Shown here: in pieces, positions 27,515 to 36,482 of the stretch
Numbering within the stretch: position 1 is the first letter of the stretch
Layout of the letters: each line of letters starts with the position of its first letter
Assembly: GCA_016196035.1 (NCBI GenBank)
Contig: JACPYM010000037.1
Location: 1-64,000, forward strand
Reading direction: 5' to 3'
Length of the DNA: 64,000 nucleotides
From: Acidobacteriota bacterium
Lineage (GTDB): Bacteria; Acidobacteriota; Blastocatellia; RBC074
Position numbers and translations under genes: made by a program
Notes under the pieces: generated by a model
Database searches by the model: none
What the model saw: only the letters and a program-made list of their open reading frames with translations
What the model was told of the DNA's origin: nothing

Positions 27515-28330
27515 CTACCCGTACTCAGGCACCGTCAGGAAATGGGCGCGGGTGTAATCAAGTGCGGTCACATAAGGCGGCGAGGTAAAAACCAAGTCTA
27601 TGGTCTCAGATCGCAAGCGTAATTTTCGCGCATCGCCCAAACGCGCTTCTACCTTTGCCGACGGGGCTTGAGCACAGAGCGTTTGAAATTCGTTGGCTTG
27701 TTTGCGCATCTGCTTGATGCGTTTGGCAAATTTCCCCAGCACGTCAGGTGGTTGCGTGTGCGCCTGGTAATGATGCCGAGAATGTATGATGTCGCGAGCG
27801 TTTGCGACGCTTGTTTTTGCCAGGATGAGCGAAGAAAAGGCCACCCAGAAAAATTCGCGTACTGGTTGAGTGGTTTCCAGATGCTTGATGTGCCAAGCCA
27901 ACAACGCCAGCGCATTCGCCACTTCCGGCAGGAACCAATAATCACGATTCACGAACTCCGGCAATTGCCCGCGCTGCTGCAACGCCCGTGTCATTCGATT
28001 GGTCTTCAAAGCGGCCAAATCGCGCATTGTCCGCGAGGCCAGAGCTTCGTAGGCGCGCTCAATCTCATTGTCATTCAACACCTGCGCTTTGACTTTGGCG
28101 ATGAGGCGGGCCAGTGGGTCAAGGTCGTAGCCGATGGCATGACGCCCCTTCAAACGCGCCTCGACCAGTGTTGTGCCACTGCCCGCCATTGGATCTAAAA
28201 CGGTTTCACCAGGCTTCGAGTAGTAGCGCAGCCCATAGCCAACCAATTGCGGTGGACATTTAGCTGCATACGTGTGTAGCCCGTGCGTGGCGTAACGTGT
28301 ATTTTGTCCTTCAAAATCAAGATTCGGCAT
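27515..28330 (-). CDS. DNA methyltransferase (SPPY type), C-terminally truncated
   Basis: A 271-residue AdoMet-dependent DNA base methyltransferase. AdoMet motif I is DPMAGSGTTLVEA (about residues 46-58) and the catalytic motif is TSPPY (about 250-254), which points to an N4-cytosine or N6-adenine enzyme. In relatives TSPPYVTALDYTRAH is followed by a further 80 or more residues of the catalytic and recognition region. Here the protein stops 10 residues later (FLTVPEYG), so it is probably dead. It heads the cluster methylase, split HNH nuclease, NurA-like protein, HerA, all on the minus strand. Confidence 0.82.
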   Translation of the reverse strand: MPNLDFEGQNTRYATHGLHTYAAKCPPQLVGYGLRYYSKPGETVLDPMAGSGTTLVEARLKGRHAIGYDLDPLARLIAKVKAQVLNDNEIERAYEALASRTMRDLAALKTNRMTRALQQRGQLPEFVNRDYWFLPEVANALALLAWHIKHLETTQPVREFFWVAFSSLILAKTSVANARDIIHSRHHYQAHTQPPDVLGKFAKRIKQMRKQANEFQTLCAQAPSAKVEARLGDARKLRLRSETIDLVFTSPPYVTALDYTRAHFLTVPEYG

Positions 28331-28645
28331 ACCTGTTATTTATACCGCGCCAAAATTTATCAATTGTATTTCAAAAACGGAAGGTGTCTTGAGCATGAGG
28401 CGCGCGCCCAGCACCTACCAGTCGAAACCGCCGCGCGGGGCTTGCGCCCAGCCTTGATTGAATACTGGGAAGAACTTGTGAACGGGGCGCAAAATCCAGC
28501 GCTGCCACGATTGCCCGACTGGCTTGCGCGGCCCGTTGCCTCTTGTTGCCCTCTTGAATGAAGTTGCCACGTTCAACCACCGCGAGCAGGCGCAATCCAT
28601 TCACCCACGGCTTTGGCAAAGTCGTCATCAGGCAAACTGGCCGGC
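28331..28645. other. intergenic region with small open frames, none convincing
   Basis: Between the unknown 309-residue gene and the methylase. On the minus strand, 28415-28600 could encode 61 residues ending in the aromatic/Gly-rich FNQGWAQAPRGGFDW. An overlapping frame could start MTTLPKPWVNGLRLLAVVER shortly after the upstream stop. Neither has a good ribosome site or a family I recognise. They may be the frameshifted remains of one small gene. Confidence 0.3.
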
Positions 28646-29575
28646 TCAAGTCGCCGCTTCGATGGTATAAGGCGGGTCGAAGGGCGCTGCCGCCTGCTGT
28701 CCGGCAATCCAGCGCAGCAGGTACACGAGTTTGGGATTTGTCTTGGTTTGCGTGAAGGTGTTGGGGAGAACTTCGAGCAGGAAGTGCGCGCCGAGGTCTT
28801 TGAAATAATCCATGTCGGCTTCGACCTTCACGCAATTCACGCCGTTAATCACTTTGGTGACGGTTTCGTGAAAGGAGAGTTGCACGTTGGCTTCGCCGAA
28901 TTGGAGTTGCTTGAACGAACTGGTCGCGCCCGGATGCAAAAACACAGGGGCCGTCGCCCAGCCGCCATCCTCGCGCGCCAGTTTGATTTGTTCGATCAGT
29001 CGCGCGTCGGCAAAGGCAAAGAAACGGTCGCGCCGGGGTGGCGGGTCTTCCCAAAACAATTGCTTGAAATAATCGAGCGGGCGGCCCTGGCGCAATTGCA
29101 CGGCTTTGAGCGCCGTGATGAGGTTGTGAAACGCGGCCAGCGCATCCATTTGCGGATCGGCGCCGTCGAGCAATTCATCGTGGCGCGCACGGGCTTCGGC
29201 CTCTCCGCTTAAACCCACCGTCATGAAATCTGTCAGCGTCCGGTCATTCGCCTTGAGCGTGTCCCAGTCGGCGAAGTTATAGCGGCTCTTTTTCGGTAAC
29301 AGCATCAAGGCCAGCCGGTGCGTGGTGTCGAGTTGTACCTTGATGGGGAAAAAGCCCGCGTCGTGATGTTTTTTGGCCGCCACCAGCACGCTGTAATCGT
29401 CGCCGAAGTTGTCAAAGAACTCGACTTTGAATTGCGGCGGTTGCCCTTGCACCTCGTCGCGAAAAACCTGTTGGTGATTGCCGTTGTTGAGCGTCACCAG
29501 ACTTTTGAACGCGGCGGCGATGGGACGCCGCGCGCCATCGAACAGTTCCAGATGAATAATGGGATTGCTTGGCAT
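28646..29575 (-). CDS. conserved-looking protein of unknown function
   Basis: A 309-residue protein without signal peptide or membrane helix. The first 100 residues (IIHLELFDGARRPIAAAFKS, ending KVQLDTTHRLALMLLPKK) look like a beta-sandwich domain of the kind used for carbohydrate or peptide binding. The middle is helical (MDALAAFHNLITALKAVQ). The end (ADMDYFKDLGAHFLLEVLPN) is again mixed. I cannot assign a family. It starts 18 bases after the stub of a GMC-type oxidoreductase gene, so it was probably in one operon with that enzyme. Confidence 0.7.
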   Translation of the reverse strand: MPSNPIIHLELFDGARRPIAAAFKSLVTLNNGNHQQVFRDEVQGQPPQFKVEFFDNFGDDYSVLVAAKKHHDAGFFPIKVQLDTTHRLALMLLPKKSRYNFADWDTLKANDRTLTDFMTVGLSGEAEARARHDELLDGADPQMDALAAFHNLITALKAVQLRQGRPLDYFKQLFWEDPPPRRDRFFAFADARLIEQIKLAREDGGWATAPVFLHPGATSSFKQLQFGEANVQLSFHETVTKVINGVNCVKVEADMDYFKDLGAHFLLEVLPNTFTQTKTNPKLVYLLRWIAGQQAAAPFDPPYTIEAAT

Positions 29576-29593
29576 TGTTAGCTCCTTGGCTTG

Positions 29594-29728
29594 TTAAAAC
29601 TTGTGCGCACTGCAACGGGAAATTCCCACAGCCCGATCTGATGATTGGACGTGGGTCAGGCGCAAGACGGTGACGGTCGCACCGAAACCGCTGCCGCTGA
29701 CAATGGCGTCATAAGTCGGATTTGGCAT
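29594..29728 (-). pseudogene. N-terminal stub of a GMC-type FAD oxidoreductase gene
   Basis: From an ATG with AGGAG 8 bases upstream, the frame reads MPNPTYDAIVSGSGFGATVT followed by VLRL. This is the start of the Rossmann FAD-binding domain of cholesterol-oxidase-like GMC enzymes (GxGxxG region). After about 24 residues the similarity stops and the frame runs out after 44 codons. The rest of the gene (normally 500 or more codons) is missing, so a deletion has removed it while keeping its start and the downstream gene. Confidence 0.6.
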
Positions 29729-30021
29729 AACTGGTTCTCCTGGCAGGCCGGGTTGGGGTCTGCATCTTTAACGAATGGATGGTTTCATTCCCACGACCGT
29801 GCGGGCTGTTGCAATCAAAACTTGGGCGGTGCGTGGGGCGTTTGTTGATGTTTGCTGAATCGTCACCGAGGCTGCTGCGTCCTGTCTCTGGCGATCACCC
29901 TGATTGCCTCGCTACGATCCGGTCTGAGTAAGACGGGCGCACTATAACCATAGCGTCTGCACGGCACAAGCTTTTACCAGTGCGCGCCAAGTTTGGCGGA
30001 TAAATCTGGCGGAGCGGTTTT

Positions 30022-30199
30022 AGATCGGTTTTCACTTAGGTGTAGGGCAAAAGCTGCGCAGCGGGGCAGTACCGCGCGCGTGAGCAAGCGGAGCTTACGT
30101 CGTTGCGCCAGTCTGCCGTACTTGACGCGCCGCTTGCTCACGCGCGCGGTACTGCCCCAGCGCGGCGTGCCTACCGTACACGCAAATGAAAACCGATCT
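30022..30199. repeat. palindromic element, family 2 copy A
   Basis: 178 bp with ends AGATCGGTTTTCA and the complement TGAAAACCGATCT. Inside are long inverted arms (30063-30091 and 30130-30158) sharing the core CCGCGCGCGTGAGCAAGCGG. TA dinucleotides flank the ends. Its right edge supplies the TAG stop of the superoxide dismutase gene. Related copies lie at 44375-44442 and 45666-45846. The 290 bases to its left (29729-30021) hold nothing recognisable. Confidence 0.85.
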
Positions 30200-30938
30200 A
30201 GGTTGCCTTTAGTGCGTCCCAGGCTTTTTGCGCTTTGACATAACGGCGATTGATCTCTTCCCAACTCAGATTGGTCAGAAACGCGTCAATGTATTTGGCC
30301 GCCGCCGCGCCGTAATCCATCTGGTAGGCGTGCTCATACATATCCATCACCAGCAACGGCACGCTCGTCGGGGCATTATGCAGATGATCCCACGACCAAT
30401 AGTTGTGTAACTCGCCCGTGTGCAGATTGAGACCCAGCATCACCCAACCTGAACCGCCGCCCAGCGCCGCGCCCGTGCGTTTGAATTCGGCTTCCCACGC
30501 TTCATGGCTGCCGAACGCTTGTTTGAGGGCGTTCAAGACGTCGCCGCCCGCTTTGCCCTCGCCGCCCAACAGGCTGAAATAGATTTCGTGCAGGACGACC
30601 GAGCCGGTGCGCAACGCCTCTTCGCGCTTCAAATCGCCGTATACATACGCGGGCAAGTCTTTGTCGGTAGCCATCGCGGCCAGCCGCTGTTCGACGACAT
30701 TCAACGCCCGCAACGCGCCGCTGTAATTGTTTTCCCAATGCGAGCGGATCAGTTTTTCAGAAATGCCTTTCAGCTTGGCCGGATCAAACGGCAGCGGTTT
30801 GATTTGATGCTGTCCGGCAAAGGCTTTTGGCACTGCCGCCGGTTGTCGGGCGAACGCCACAGCGTTTTCGGCCAGCAGCAAACCAGTACCGCCACCGATT
30901 AACGCCGCCAAGGCCTCACGTCTAGCAATTGCTTTCAT
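30198..30938 (-). CDS. superoxide dismutase, Fe/Mn family, exported
   Basis: A 246-residue enzyme that dismutates superoxide to O2 and H2O2. Visible metal-site segments: [22 protein letters not shown], and [15 protein letters not shown] with the metal Asp and His; WVMLGLN is also typical. Unlike cytoplasmic members it has an N-terminal extension [20 protein letters not shown] with a twin Arg and a hydrophobic stretch, so Tat export is likely. The ATG overlaps the RND adaptor stop (TGATG), with GGAGG 6 bases upstream, so the two are co-translated. The stop codon coincides with the edge of a palindromic element. Confidence 0.92.
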   Translation of the reverse strand: MKAIARREALAALIGGGTGLLLAENAVAFARQPAAVPKAFAGQHQIKPLPFDPAKLKGISEKLIRSHWENNYSGALRALNVVEQRLAAMATDKDLPAYVYGDLKREEALRTGSVVLHEIYFSLLGGEGKAGGDVLNALKQAFGSHEAWEAEFKRTGAALGGGSGWVMLGLNLHTGELHNYWSWDHLHNAPTSVPLLVMDMYEHAYQMDYGAAAAKYIDAFLTNLSWEEINRRYVKAQKAWDALKAT

Positions 30939-32203
30939 CACTTGCCTCCTTGAATTTTCACGTTGACTTTGGTTCCGGCGCGCAACTCATCAGTGCCGCG
31001 CGCCGCGATTTGTTCGCCGGCCGCCAACTCGCCAAAGACTTCGACCAGATCAACGCCCTGCTGATTCATCGAAGCCCCGCGTTTGACATCCACCCACTCG
31101 GTCACGCCGCCATTGATGCGAATGACGAACGAGCGTTCGGTCGTTGTCGCCACTGCCCCCGGCGGCACAAACAGCGACGGACGCGGACGCCGCGTCGGCC
31201 ACGTTACTTCGGAAAACATGCCGGGCGCCAATCTGCCACGCGCGTTGCCGACTTCCAATTCGACCGGCATCGTGCGCGTTTTCGCATCAAGCGCATGGCT
31301 CACGCGCAAGACGCGGCCCGTGAACGTCTCGCCGGGAAATGCCGGCACGGTGAAGTTGATCTCTTTGCCTGGCGTTACGCCTGCGACTTCGGTCTCAGGC
31401 ACGGCGACGACCAGCCGCAAGCGCGCAATTTGTTGCAGCCGTAGCATTGGCAACCCGCCCACACTATTCGCCGAACCAACCAAACTGCCCAGATGCGCGT
31501 TGCGTTCGGTGATGACGCCGTCAAAGGGCGCGGTGATCTTCAGATAGTCCTCGACGTTTTTGACGCCGCGCACCGCATCCAACAACGCCTTCTCGCTTTC
31601 TTCTAGTGCTCGCACCTGAGATTGCGCAGCCTTTTCGTTTTCCAGATAAAGCTGCACGCGCGCTTTGGCCCCTTCGACGTTGCGCTGGGCAATGTCTACA
31701 TCATTGCCCGCGACTGCGCCCGGCGTAGCCGAAGCTGCTTTCAATCGTTGATATGTCGTCTCTTCGGCGGCGAGTTTGGCTTCGGCTTCCAGGCGTTGGG
31801 CTTTGATCGAACTGATGCGGGCGACGGCTTCGGCGCGTTGCGACTGGGCGGCGCGGGCGCGGGCCTCGGCTTCGCTGCGTTGCGTGTCAATTTCAGGCGC
31901 GCGCAAGGTGGCGAGCAATTGCCCCTGGCGCACGATGGAGCCGCGATCAACATTGATCGTTTGCACGAAGCCCTGCACTTTGGCGTAAAGCACCACGTCC
32001 TGATACGCCTGCAACTCGCCGGGCAAGCGCGTCTGGCGGTTGAGTTCGTGGGATTGCACGGTAGTCACGGTGATCGTGGGCGGGGCAGCAGGCGCGGCTT
32101 GCGCGGGTTGTGTGGTTGGCGGTTGCAGCGCTTTGCCGCCGCAGGAAAGGGCGAGGGCGGCGAGCGCGCAAGTCAGCAGGTGGAATAATTGTTTGCGTTT
32201 CAT
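30938..32203 (-). CDS. RND efflux periplasmic adaptor (membrane fusion protein), lipoprotein
   Basis: A 421-residue adaptor linking an RND pump to a TolC channel. Seen: lipoprotein signal ending LALSCGGK, biotinyl/lipoyl half-motifs ([40 protein letters not shown]), a long helical hairpin (about residues 110-210, Glu/Ala-rich), a beta-barrel ([18 protein letters not shown]) and a membrane-proximal domain. The start at 32203 is preferred because the signal peptide begins there and AAGGAC precedes it. Its likely pump and TolC genes lie 4-9 kb upstream, separated by a sensor gene and small genes. Confidence 0.92.
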   Translation of the reverse strand: MKRKQLFHLLTCALAALALSCGGKALQPPTTQPAQAAPAAPPTITVTTVQSHELNRQTRLPGELQAYQDVVLYAKVQGFVQTINVDRGSIVRQGQLLATLRAPEIDTQRSEAEARARAAQSQRAEAVARISSIKAQRLEAEAKLAAEETTYQRLKAASATPGAVAGNDVDIAQRNVEGAKARVQLYLENEKAAQSQVRALEESEKALLDAVRGVKNVEDYLKITAPFDGVITERNAHLGSLVGSANSVGGLPMLRLQQIARLRLVVAVPETEVAGVTPGKEINFTVPAFPGETFTGRVLRVSHALDAKTRTMPVELEVGNARGRLAPGMFSEVTWPTRRPRPSLFVPPGAVATTTERSFVIRINGGVTEWVDVKRGASMNQQGVDLVEVFGELAAGEQIAARGTDELRAGTKVNVKIQGGK

Positions 32204-32259
32204 AAACGTCCTTACTTTATCGCGGTTGATCCAACGGGCGTGCGACCTGGGAGTAACAA

Positions 32260-32397
32260 CCTGGGAGCGCAGGCATCCCTGCCTGCGGGGAGAAAAGTTG
32301 CGAAGCGTTCCTTTTCCTCTCTTTCGCAAGCGAGCGGCTAAAAAGCGGAAGCTGCGCGGCTTCTTTTTCAGCAGGCAGGGATGCCTGCGCTCCCAGG
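32260..32397. repeat. palindromic repeat, family 1 copy 2
   Basis: CCTGGGAGCGCAGGCATCCC at 32260-32279 opposes GGATGCCTGCGCTCCCAGG ending at 32397. The interior is shared with the copy at 1707-1845. It fills the gap between the adaptor start and the phosphatase stop, where it may also act as a transcription stop. Confidence 0.82.
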
Positions 32398-35300
32398 TTA
32401 GCCGTTTTGCGCATCGTTCGCTTTGACCTTCAACACTACGAAAGTCACATCGTCATCCTGCGCGCGGCCCTGAGCCCAGGCCTCGCCTGCCGCAACGAGA
32501 TGTTCGATGAGCTGTTGCGGCGACTGGCTGGCGGCCTCGGCCAGCGCGCGTTTGGTGGCGGCATAATCAAACATTTCATCTTGCGGATTGAAGCGTTCCG
32601 GCAAACCGTCGCTCAGCAGCACGACGACATCCCCGGCGTTGAGCGTAGCTTCCGCTTGTTTGTATTGATAGCCCATCAGGCTGCCCAGGGGCAAAGCTCG
32701 GAGGGCGATCTCTTCGACCGCGCCGGTCAGCGCGCGATAAATCAGCACGGGCGGCATGCCGGCGATGCTGACAGACAATTGCTGGCCGTGCACTTTGACC
32801 AGCGTCATCGCCATAAACAGCCCGCGCAGCTTCATCTCTTTTAGCACGCGGCTCATGCGCTGCAAGATGTGCGGGATGTCTGGATGATAGGCCAGCGCAA
32901 CGAACAAACTCTTGACCGATGACACCAGCGTGCCTGCCCGCAGGCCGTGTCCTGTGGCATCGCCCACGGCAATTGTCAGCGTGCCATCTTCGCCGAGATG
33001 AAAGTCGTAGTAATCGCCGCCGACTTCCGAAGCTGTTTTCATATACGCGGCGATTTCCAGGCGTGGTGATTGCGGTACGTTGCGCGGCAGCATTGAGAGT
33101 TGCAATTGGCGGGCTTCTTCCAACTCCTGAGTCTTGCGCTGGTGCTCGGCTTCGATGGCTTTGGCTTGCGATTCCGCCACTTCGGCGCGCAATTCGGCTT
33201 CCTGCAAACGGGTGCGCTCACGTTCTTTGGCCAACACACCGCGCAGCCGCAGCGAGTTCAGACCGATGCCGGAAAAGACCAGCCCCAGTCCGCAGAATGA
33301 ATAGAACCACCAGGTTTGATAGAAGTGCGGCTTGAGGTAGAAGCTGAATGCCGCGCCCGTCTCGTTCCAGACGCCGTCATTGTTGGCGGCAATCACGCGG
33401 AAGCGGTACTGGCCGGGCGCGAGATTGGTGTAATACGCTGCGCGCCGCCCGCCCGCCGCGATCCAATCGTGGTCGTAACCTTCCAGCCGGTATTTGTAGC
33501 TGACCTTCTCCGGCGCCACAAAACTCAGACCGGCATATTGAAACTCGAAATTGCGTTGGCCGGGCGGAAGCTGGGCGGCTGTATTGTGGGGAAGAGAGGC
33601 GCCGTCAACGTTCACCTGTTCGATGACGACGGGCGGCGGGACGGTGTTGAGATGCAGATTGGCAGGATCAATAACGACGACGCCTTTGACGGTGGCAAAC
33701 CACAATCCGCCGTCTTTTGTCTTTAATCCACTCTGCTGGTTATCAGAGCATTCTCTATTTTTCATGCCATCAGCCGTGCCATAGGCAATGCACGAAATAG
33801 ATTTGATTTTCCCGGCAGCAAAATCAATAAGTTCCTGTCGTGTCGTGCGGAAAATGCCCTTATTGCAACTCATCCAAAAGTTGCCCCGATTATCTTCCAG
33901 GATCGTCCACACCACATCATCAAATAGCCCCTCGCTAGTGGTGTAGCGAGTAAAATGCTCATTGTTGAACAGGAACAATCCATTATCTGTCCCAATCCAC
34001 AGAAAACTTTGTTGATCACCATAGAGATAACGAACAGACGTTGATAAACCCATCTGCGCCGTGTAATTCACTAGGTTCCCATTATGCAACTGGTTTAGCC
34101 CACGACCGGTGCCGATCCAAAGGTCACCTCTTCGATCAGAATATGTCGCAAATACATCTCTCCCAGACAAGCCTTCTTTCATTGTGTAGTGTGTATATAA
34201 TCCGTTCTTGGTTTGCCATAATCCATTGCCAACGGTGCCAATCCAGAGATTGCCCACTTGGTCCTGATAAATAGACTGCACGTGATCGTTAGCTGGCCCA
34301 TCTCTAGTTGCGGAGATTTTCCCACCCCCTTGGCGTAAATGATTTAATCCTGCATCAGTCCCAATCCAAAAGTTATTTTCTGTGTCTTGCTTAATCGCGC
34401 GCACGTTATTACTAGATAGCCCCTCTTTAGTTGAAAAGCTTGTGATCTTCCCACTTGTCGATTTATTCAGTCCATCATCTGTACCAATCCAGAGGCTTCC
34501 ATTTCGATCTTCATAAATGGACTCCACATATTCACCTGATAAGCCGTCAGTTTGACTATAAGTGTTGAATTTGCTGTCGCGTAAGCGATTTAGCCCAGTG
34601 CCTGTCCCCATCCATAGACTGCCCTCGCGGTCTTCATACATTGATGACACGAAGTTATCTGATAATCCTTCTTTTACTGTGTAAGTTGAAAATTTATTGT
34701 CTTGTAATCTGTTCAACCCTCCAACAAAAGTGCCAATCCAGAGATTCCCATCATGGTCTTCAAAGATTGAGGAGATGCCATTGAAAGACAGCCCGTCTTT
34801 TGTTGTGAAGACTTTGAACTTGCCGTTCTTAAATTGAGTGAGGCCACCCTTGTTAGCGTCGCCCATTTGAGTGCCAATCCAAAGGCTGCCATTTCGATCT
34901 TCACATATTGAATATACTGTGCCAGGGGCAAGCCCTTGTTTAGAGGTGTAGTTAGTGAATCGCCCTCTCTTGAATTGATCTAAACCCATATCGGTGCCAA
35001 TCCAGAGATCGCCAGCCTTGCCTTGGTAAATAGAATGTACAGCGTTATGAGATAACCCCTCTTTAGTCGTCCAGGCAGTGAATTTGCCATCTTTGAATTG
35101 ATTCAATCCATCGTTGGTACCGATCCATAAATTCCCTTCAAGGTCCTGACAAAAGACATTCACAAAGGAAGAAGACAGGCCATTCTTTGTGTCATATCTC
35201 GTGAACTTTCCATCTTTGAAACTGAGCACTTCACGATTAGTGCCAATCCACAGATTGCCGTTTCTGTCTTCTATAAGGGCACTGATCCATCGGCTTTTCA

Positions 35301-35589
35301 TCTCTGGCGTATTTGATCGGTCGAAGATGACAAACCGCACGCCATCGAATCTGGCCAACCCTTCCTCAGTGCCGAGCCATAAATAACCATCACGCGTCTG
35401 GACAATCGCGCGAGCATTGTTTTGCGGCAGGCCGTTGTCGCTCGTCCACAAATCGTGGATATATTGAGTGATGGCTTTCTTCGGATCGAGCGCATAGGTC
35501 GTGACAGCTTGCAAGGCTATTCCGACACCGCAGAGCACAAGCAGGAGGCAGCGCTTCACCAAACGGGTTCTCATCTTGGTTATGTTCAT
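32398..35589 (-). CDS. ligand-sensing propeller (Reg_prop) fused to SpoIIE-type PP2C phosphatase
   Basis: A 1,063-residue one-protein sensor. After a signal anchor, residues about 40-665 hold some fourteen Reg_prop blades (repeated GNLWIGT...GL pattern), forming periplasmic propellers. A Y_Y_Y domain follows (about 690-760, [10 protein letters not shown] and [12 protein letters not shown]), then a membrane helix (about 775-795) and a coiled coil. A PP2C/SpoIIE phosphatase completes it, with metal motifs [21 protein letters not shown] and QDDDVTFVV. Most Reg_prop proteins end in a kinase or AraC domain; a phosphatase output suggests control of an anti-sigma factor antagonist elsewhere. The start has AAGGA 7 bases upstream. 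It is divergent from the gene at 35746. Confidence 0.93.
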   Translation of the reverse strand: MNITKMRTRLVKRCLLLVLCGVGIALQAVTTYALDPKKAITQYIHDLWTSDNGLPQNNARAIVQTRDGYLWLGTEEGLARFDGVRFVIFDRSNTPEMKSRWISALIEDRNGNLWIGTNREVLSFKDGKFTRYDTKNGLSSSFVNVFCQDLEGNLWIGTNDGLNQFKDGKFTAWTTKEGLSHNAVHSIYQGKAGDLWIGTDMGLDQFKRGRFTNYTSKQGLAPGTVYSICEDRNGSLWIGTQMGDANKGGLTQFKNGKFKVFTTKDGLSFNGISSIFEDHDGNLWIGTFVGGLNRLQDNKFSTYTVKEGLSDNFVSSMYEDREGSLWMGTGTGLNRLRDSKFNTYSQTDGLSGEYVESIYEDRNGSLWIGTDDGLNKSTSGKITSFSTKEGLSSNNVRAIKQDTENNFWIGTDAGLNHLRQGGGKISATRDGPANDHVQSIYQDQVGNLWIGTVGNGLWQTKNGLYTHYTMKEGLSGRDVFATYSDRRGDLWIGTGRGLNQLHNGNLVNYTAQMGLSTSVRYLYGDQQSFLWIGTDNGLFLFNNEHFTRYTTSEGLFDDVVWTILEDNRGNFWMSCNKGIFRTTRQELIDFAAGKIKSISCIAYGTADGMKNRECSDNQQSGLKTKDGGLWFATVKGVVVIDPANLHLNTVPPPVVIEQVNVDGASLPHNTAAQLPPGQRNFEFQYAGLSFVAPEKVSYKYRLEGYDHDWIAAGGRRAAYYTNLAPGQYRFRVIAANNDGVWNETGAAFSFYLKPHFYQTWWFYSFCGLGLVFSGIGLNSLRLRGVLAKERERTRLQEAELRAEVAESQAKAIEAEHQRKTQELEEARQLQLSMLPRNVPQSPRLEIAAYMKTASEVGGDYYDFHLGEDGTLTIAVGDATGHGLRAGTLVSSVKSLFVALAYHPDIPHILQRMSRVLKEMKLRGLFMAMTLVKVHGQQLSVSIAGMPPVLIYRALTGAVEEIALRALPLGSLMGYQYKQAEATLNAGDVVVLLSDGLPERFNPQDEMFDYAATKRALAEAASQSPQQLIEHLVAAGEAWAQGRAQDDDVTFVVLKVKANDAQNG

Positions 35590-35745
35590 CGCTCAATCCT
35601 TTGCAGAGAGTTTTTCAGCGGCCAGAGCCTGGCGCAGTACAGCGCGCGAATGGATAGTTCACAAGCTTTGATTGTGGGTGTTATCATCCGGTCGTCACAG
35701 AAACCAGCGTGACATCAGCGAAGCTGAATTGATCGGAGCACAAAC

Positions 35746-36069
35746 ATGATTGCACAAGCCATTCCCAAAATCTCCGCGCTCGAAGCGCAAGCAGCGGCAA
35801 ATGGTTTTCTGCTTGATAACCTACCGGACCGCTATCTGGCCGTTGAGCCACGGCTGGATGCTCTGACACAAGTCTGGCGCGTCAAGGTCGTACTGACTTA
35901 CCCGTTTATCGGCGCAGTCGGTGAAGTGGGAGAAATCGTCATTAGCGCCAGTTCAGAAGAAGTGCTTTCTCACACGCCGCTGACAGAAATGCGGGAACGC
36001 GCCCGCCAACATTACGAACAGCATTGTGAAGCCATCCAAACCGCCTTTTCACAAGCAGGAAACCGATGA
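35746..36069 (+). CDS. small protein of unknown function, partner of the C39-type peptidase
   Basis: A 107-residue soluble protein: EAQAAANGFLLDNLPDRYLA, then VWRVKVVLTYPFIGAVGEVG and a helical C-terminus. The alpha/beta start and the mid-region VWRVKVVLTYP followed by GEIVIS resemble small domains that test peptides or act as immunity partners. I cannot name a family. It overlaps the following cysteine-peptidase-like gene by 44 bases in another frame, so the two are translated together. Confidence 0.65.
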   Translation: MIAQAIPKISALEAQAAANGFLLDNLPDRYLAVEPRLDALTQVWRVKVVLTYPFIGAVGEVGEIVISASSEEVLSHTPLTEMRERARQHYEQHCEAIQTAFSQAGNR

Positions 36070-36469
36070 TTCTTGCGTACCGGCTTGCCTGAAAATGGTC
36101 ATGGCCGGTTTTGGGCAAGCAGTGGAAGAAGCGGAACTGCGCCGCCTTTGCGATTGCACTTTTGAAGGCACGCGGGCAGTCAACGCCCTGAACGCTGCGC
36201 GTCAACTCGGCTTTGCGAACTCTACCAAACACAACCTGACCATCGGCGAATTGGAAGCGATTGTTGCTGACGGCTGGTTCCCCATCGTGTTCGTAGACCT
36301 GACGCCGCTGGACGGCGGCTATGAGGCGCACGCTTTTGTTGTAATCGCCATCAACCAGTTTGCTGTTCAAGTGCTTGATCCCGTTCGCGGTGAAAGGCTG
36401 ATTCCACGCGATATGTTCTCTCTGATCTGGGAACTGCGGCGACGCCTTACCATTCTTGTCGAACCTTGA
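36026..36469 (+). CDS. C39-like (papain-fold) cysteine peptidase domain protein
   Basis: A 147-residue stand-alone domain. Seen: QETDDSCVPACLKMVMAGFG with the oxyanion residues and Cys17, AHAFVV with His102, and VLDPVRGE with Asp118, the expected Cys-His-Asp order of C39 double-glycine peptidases. It lacks the ABC transporter to which secretion peptidases are usually fused. The start codon appears to be GTG at 36026 inside the previous gene. It is convergent with the RND permease, 13 bases away. Its substrate is unknown. Confidence 0.75.
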   Translation: MKPSKPPFHKQETDDSCVPACLKMVMAGFGQAVEEAELRRLCDCTFEGTRAVNALNAARQLGFANSTKHNLTIGELEAIVADGWFPIVFVDLTPLDGGYEAHAFVVIAINQFAVQVLDPVRGERLIPRDMFSLIWELRRRLTILVEP

Positions 36470-36482
36470 ATCAAACGAAGCG

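Noticed and set aside
28371-28835. 154-codon minus-strand frame
   Set aside because: Its first half is a shadow of the 309-residue gene; only the end lies in free sequence and has no support.
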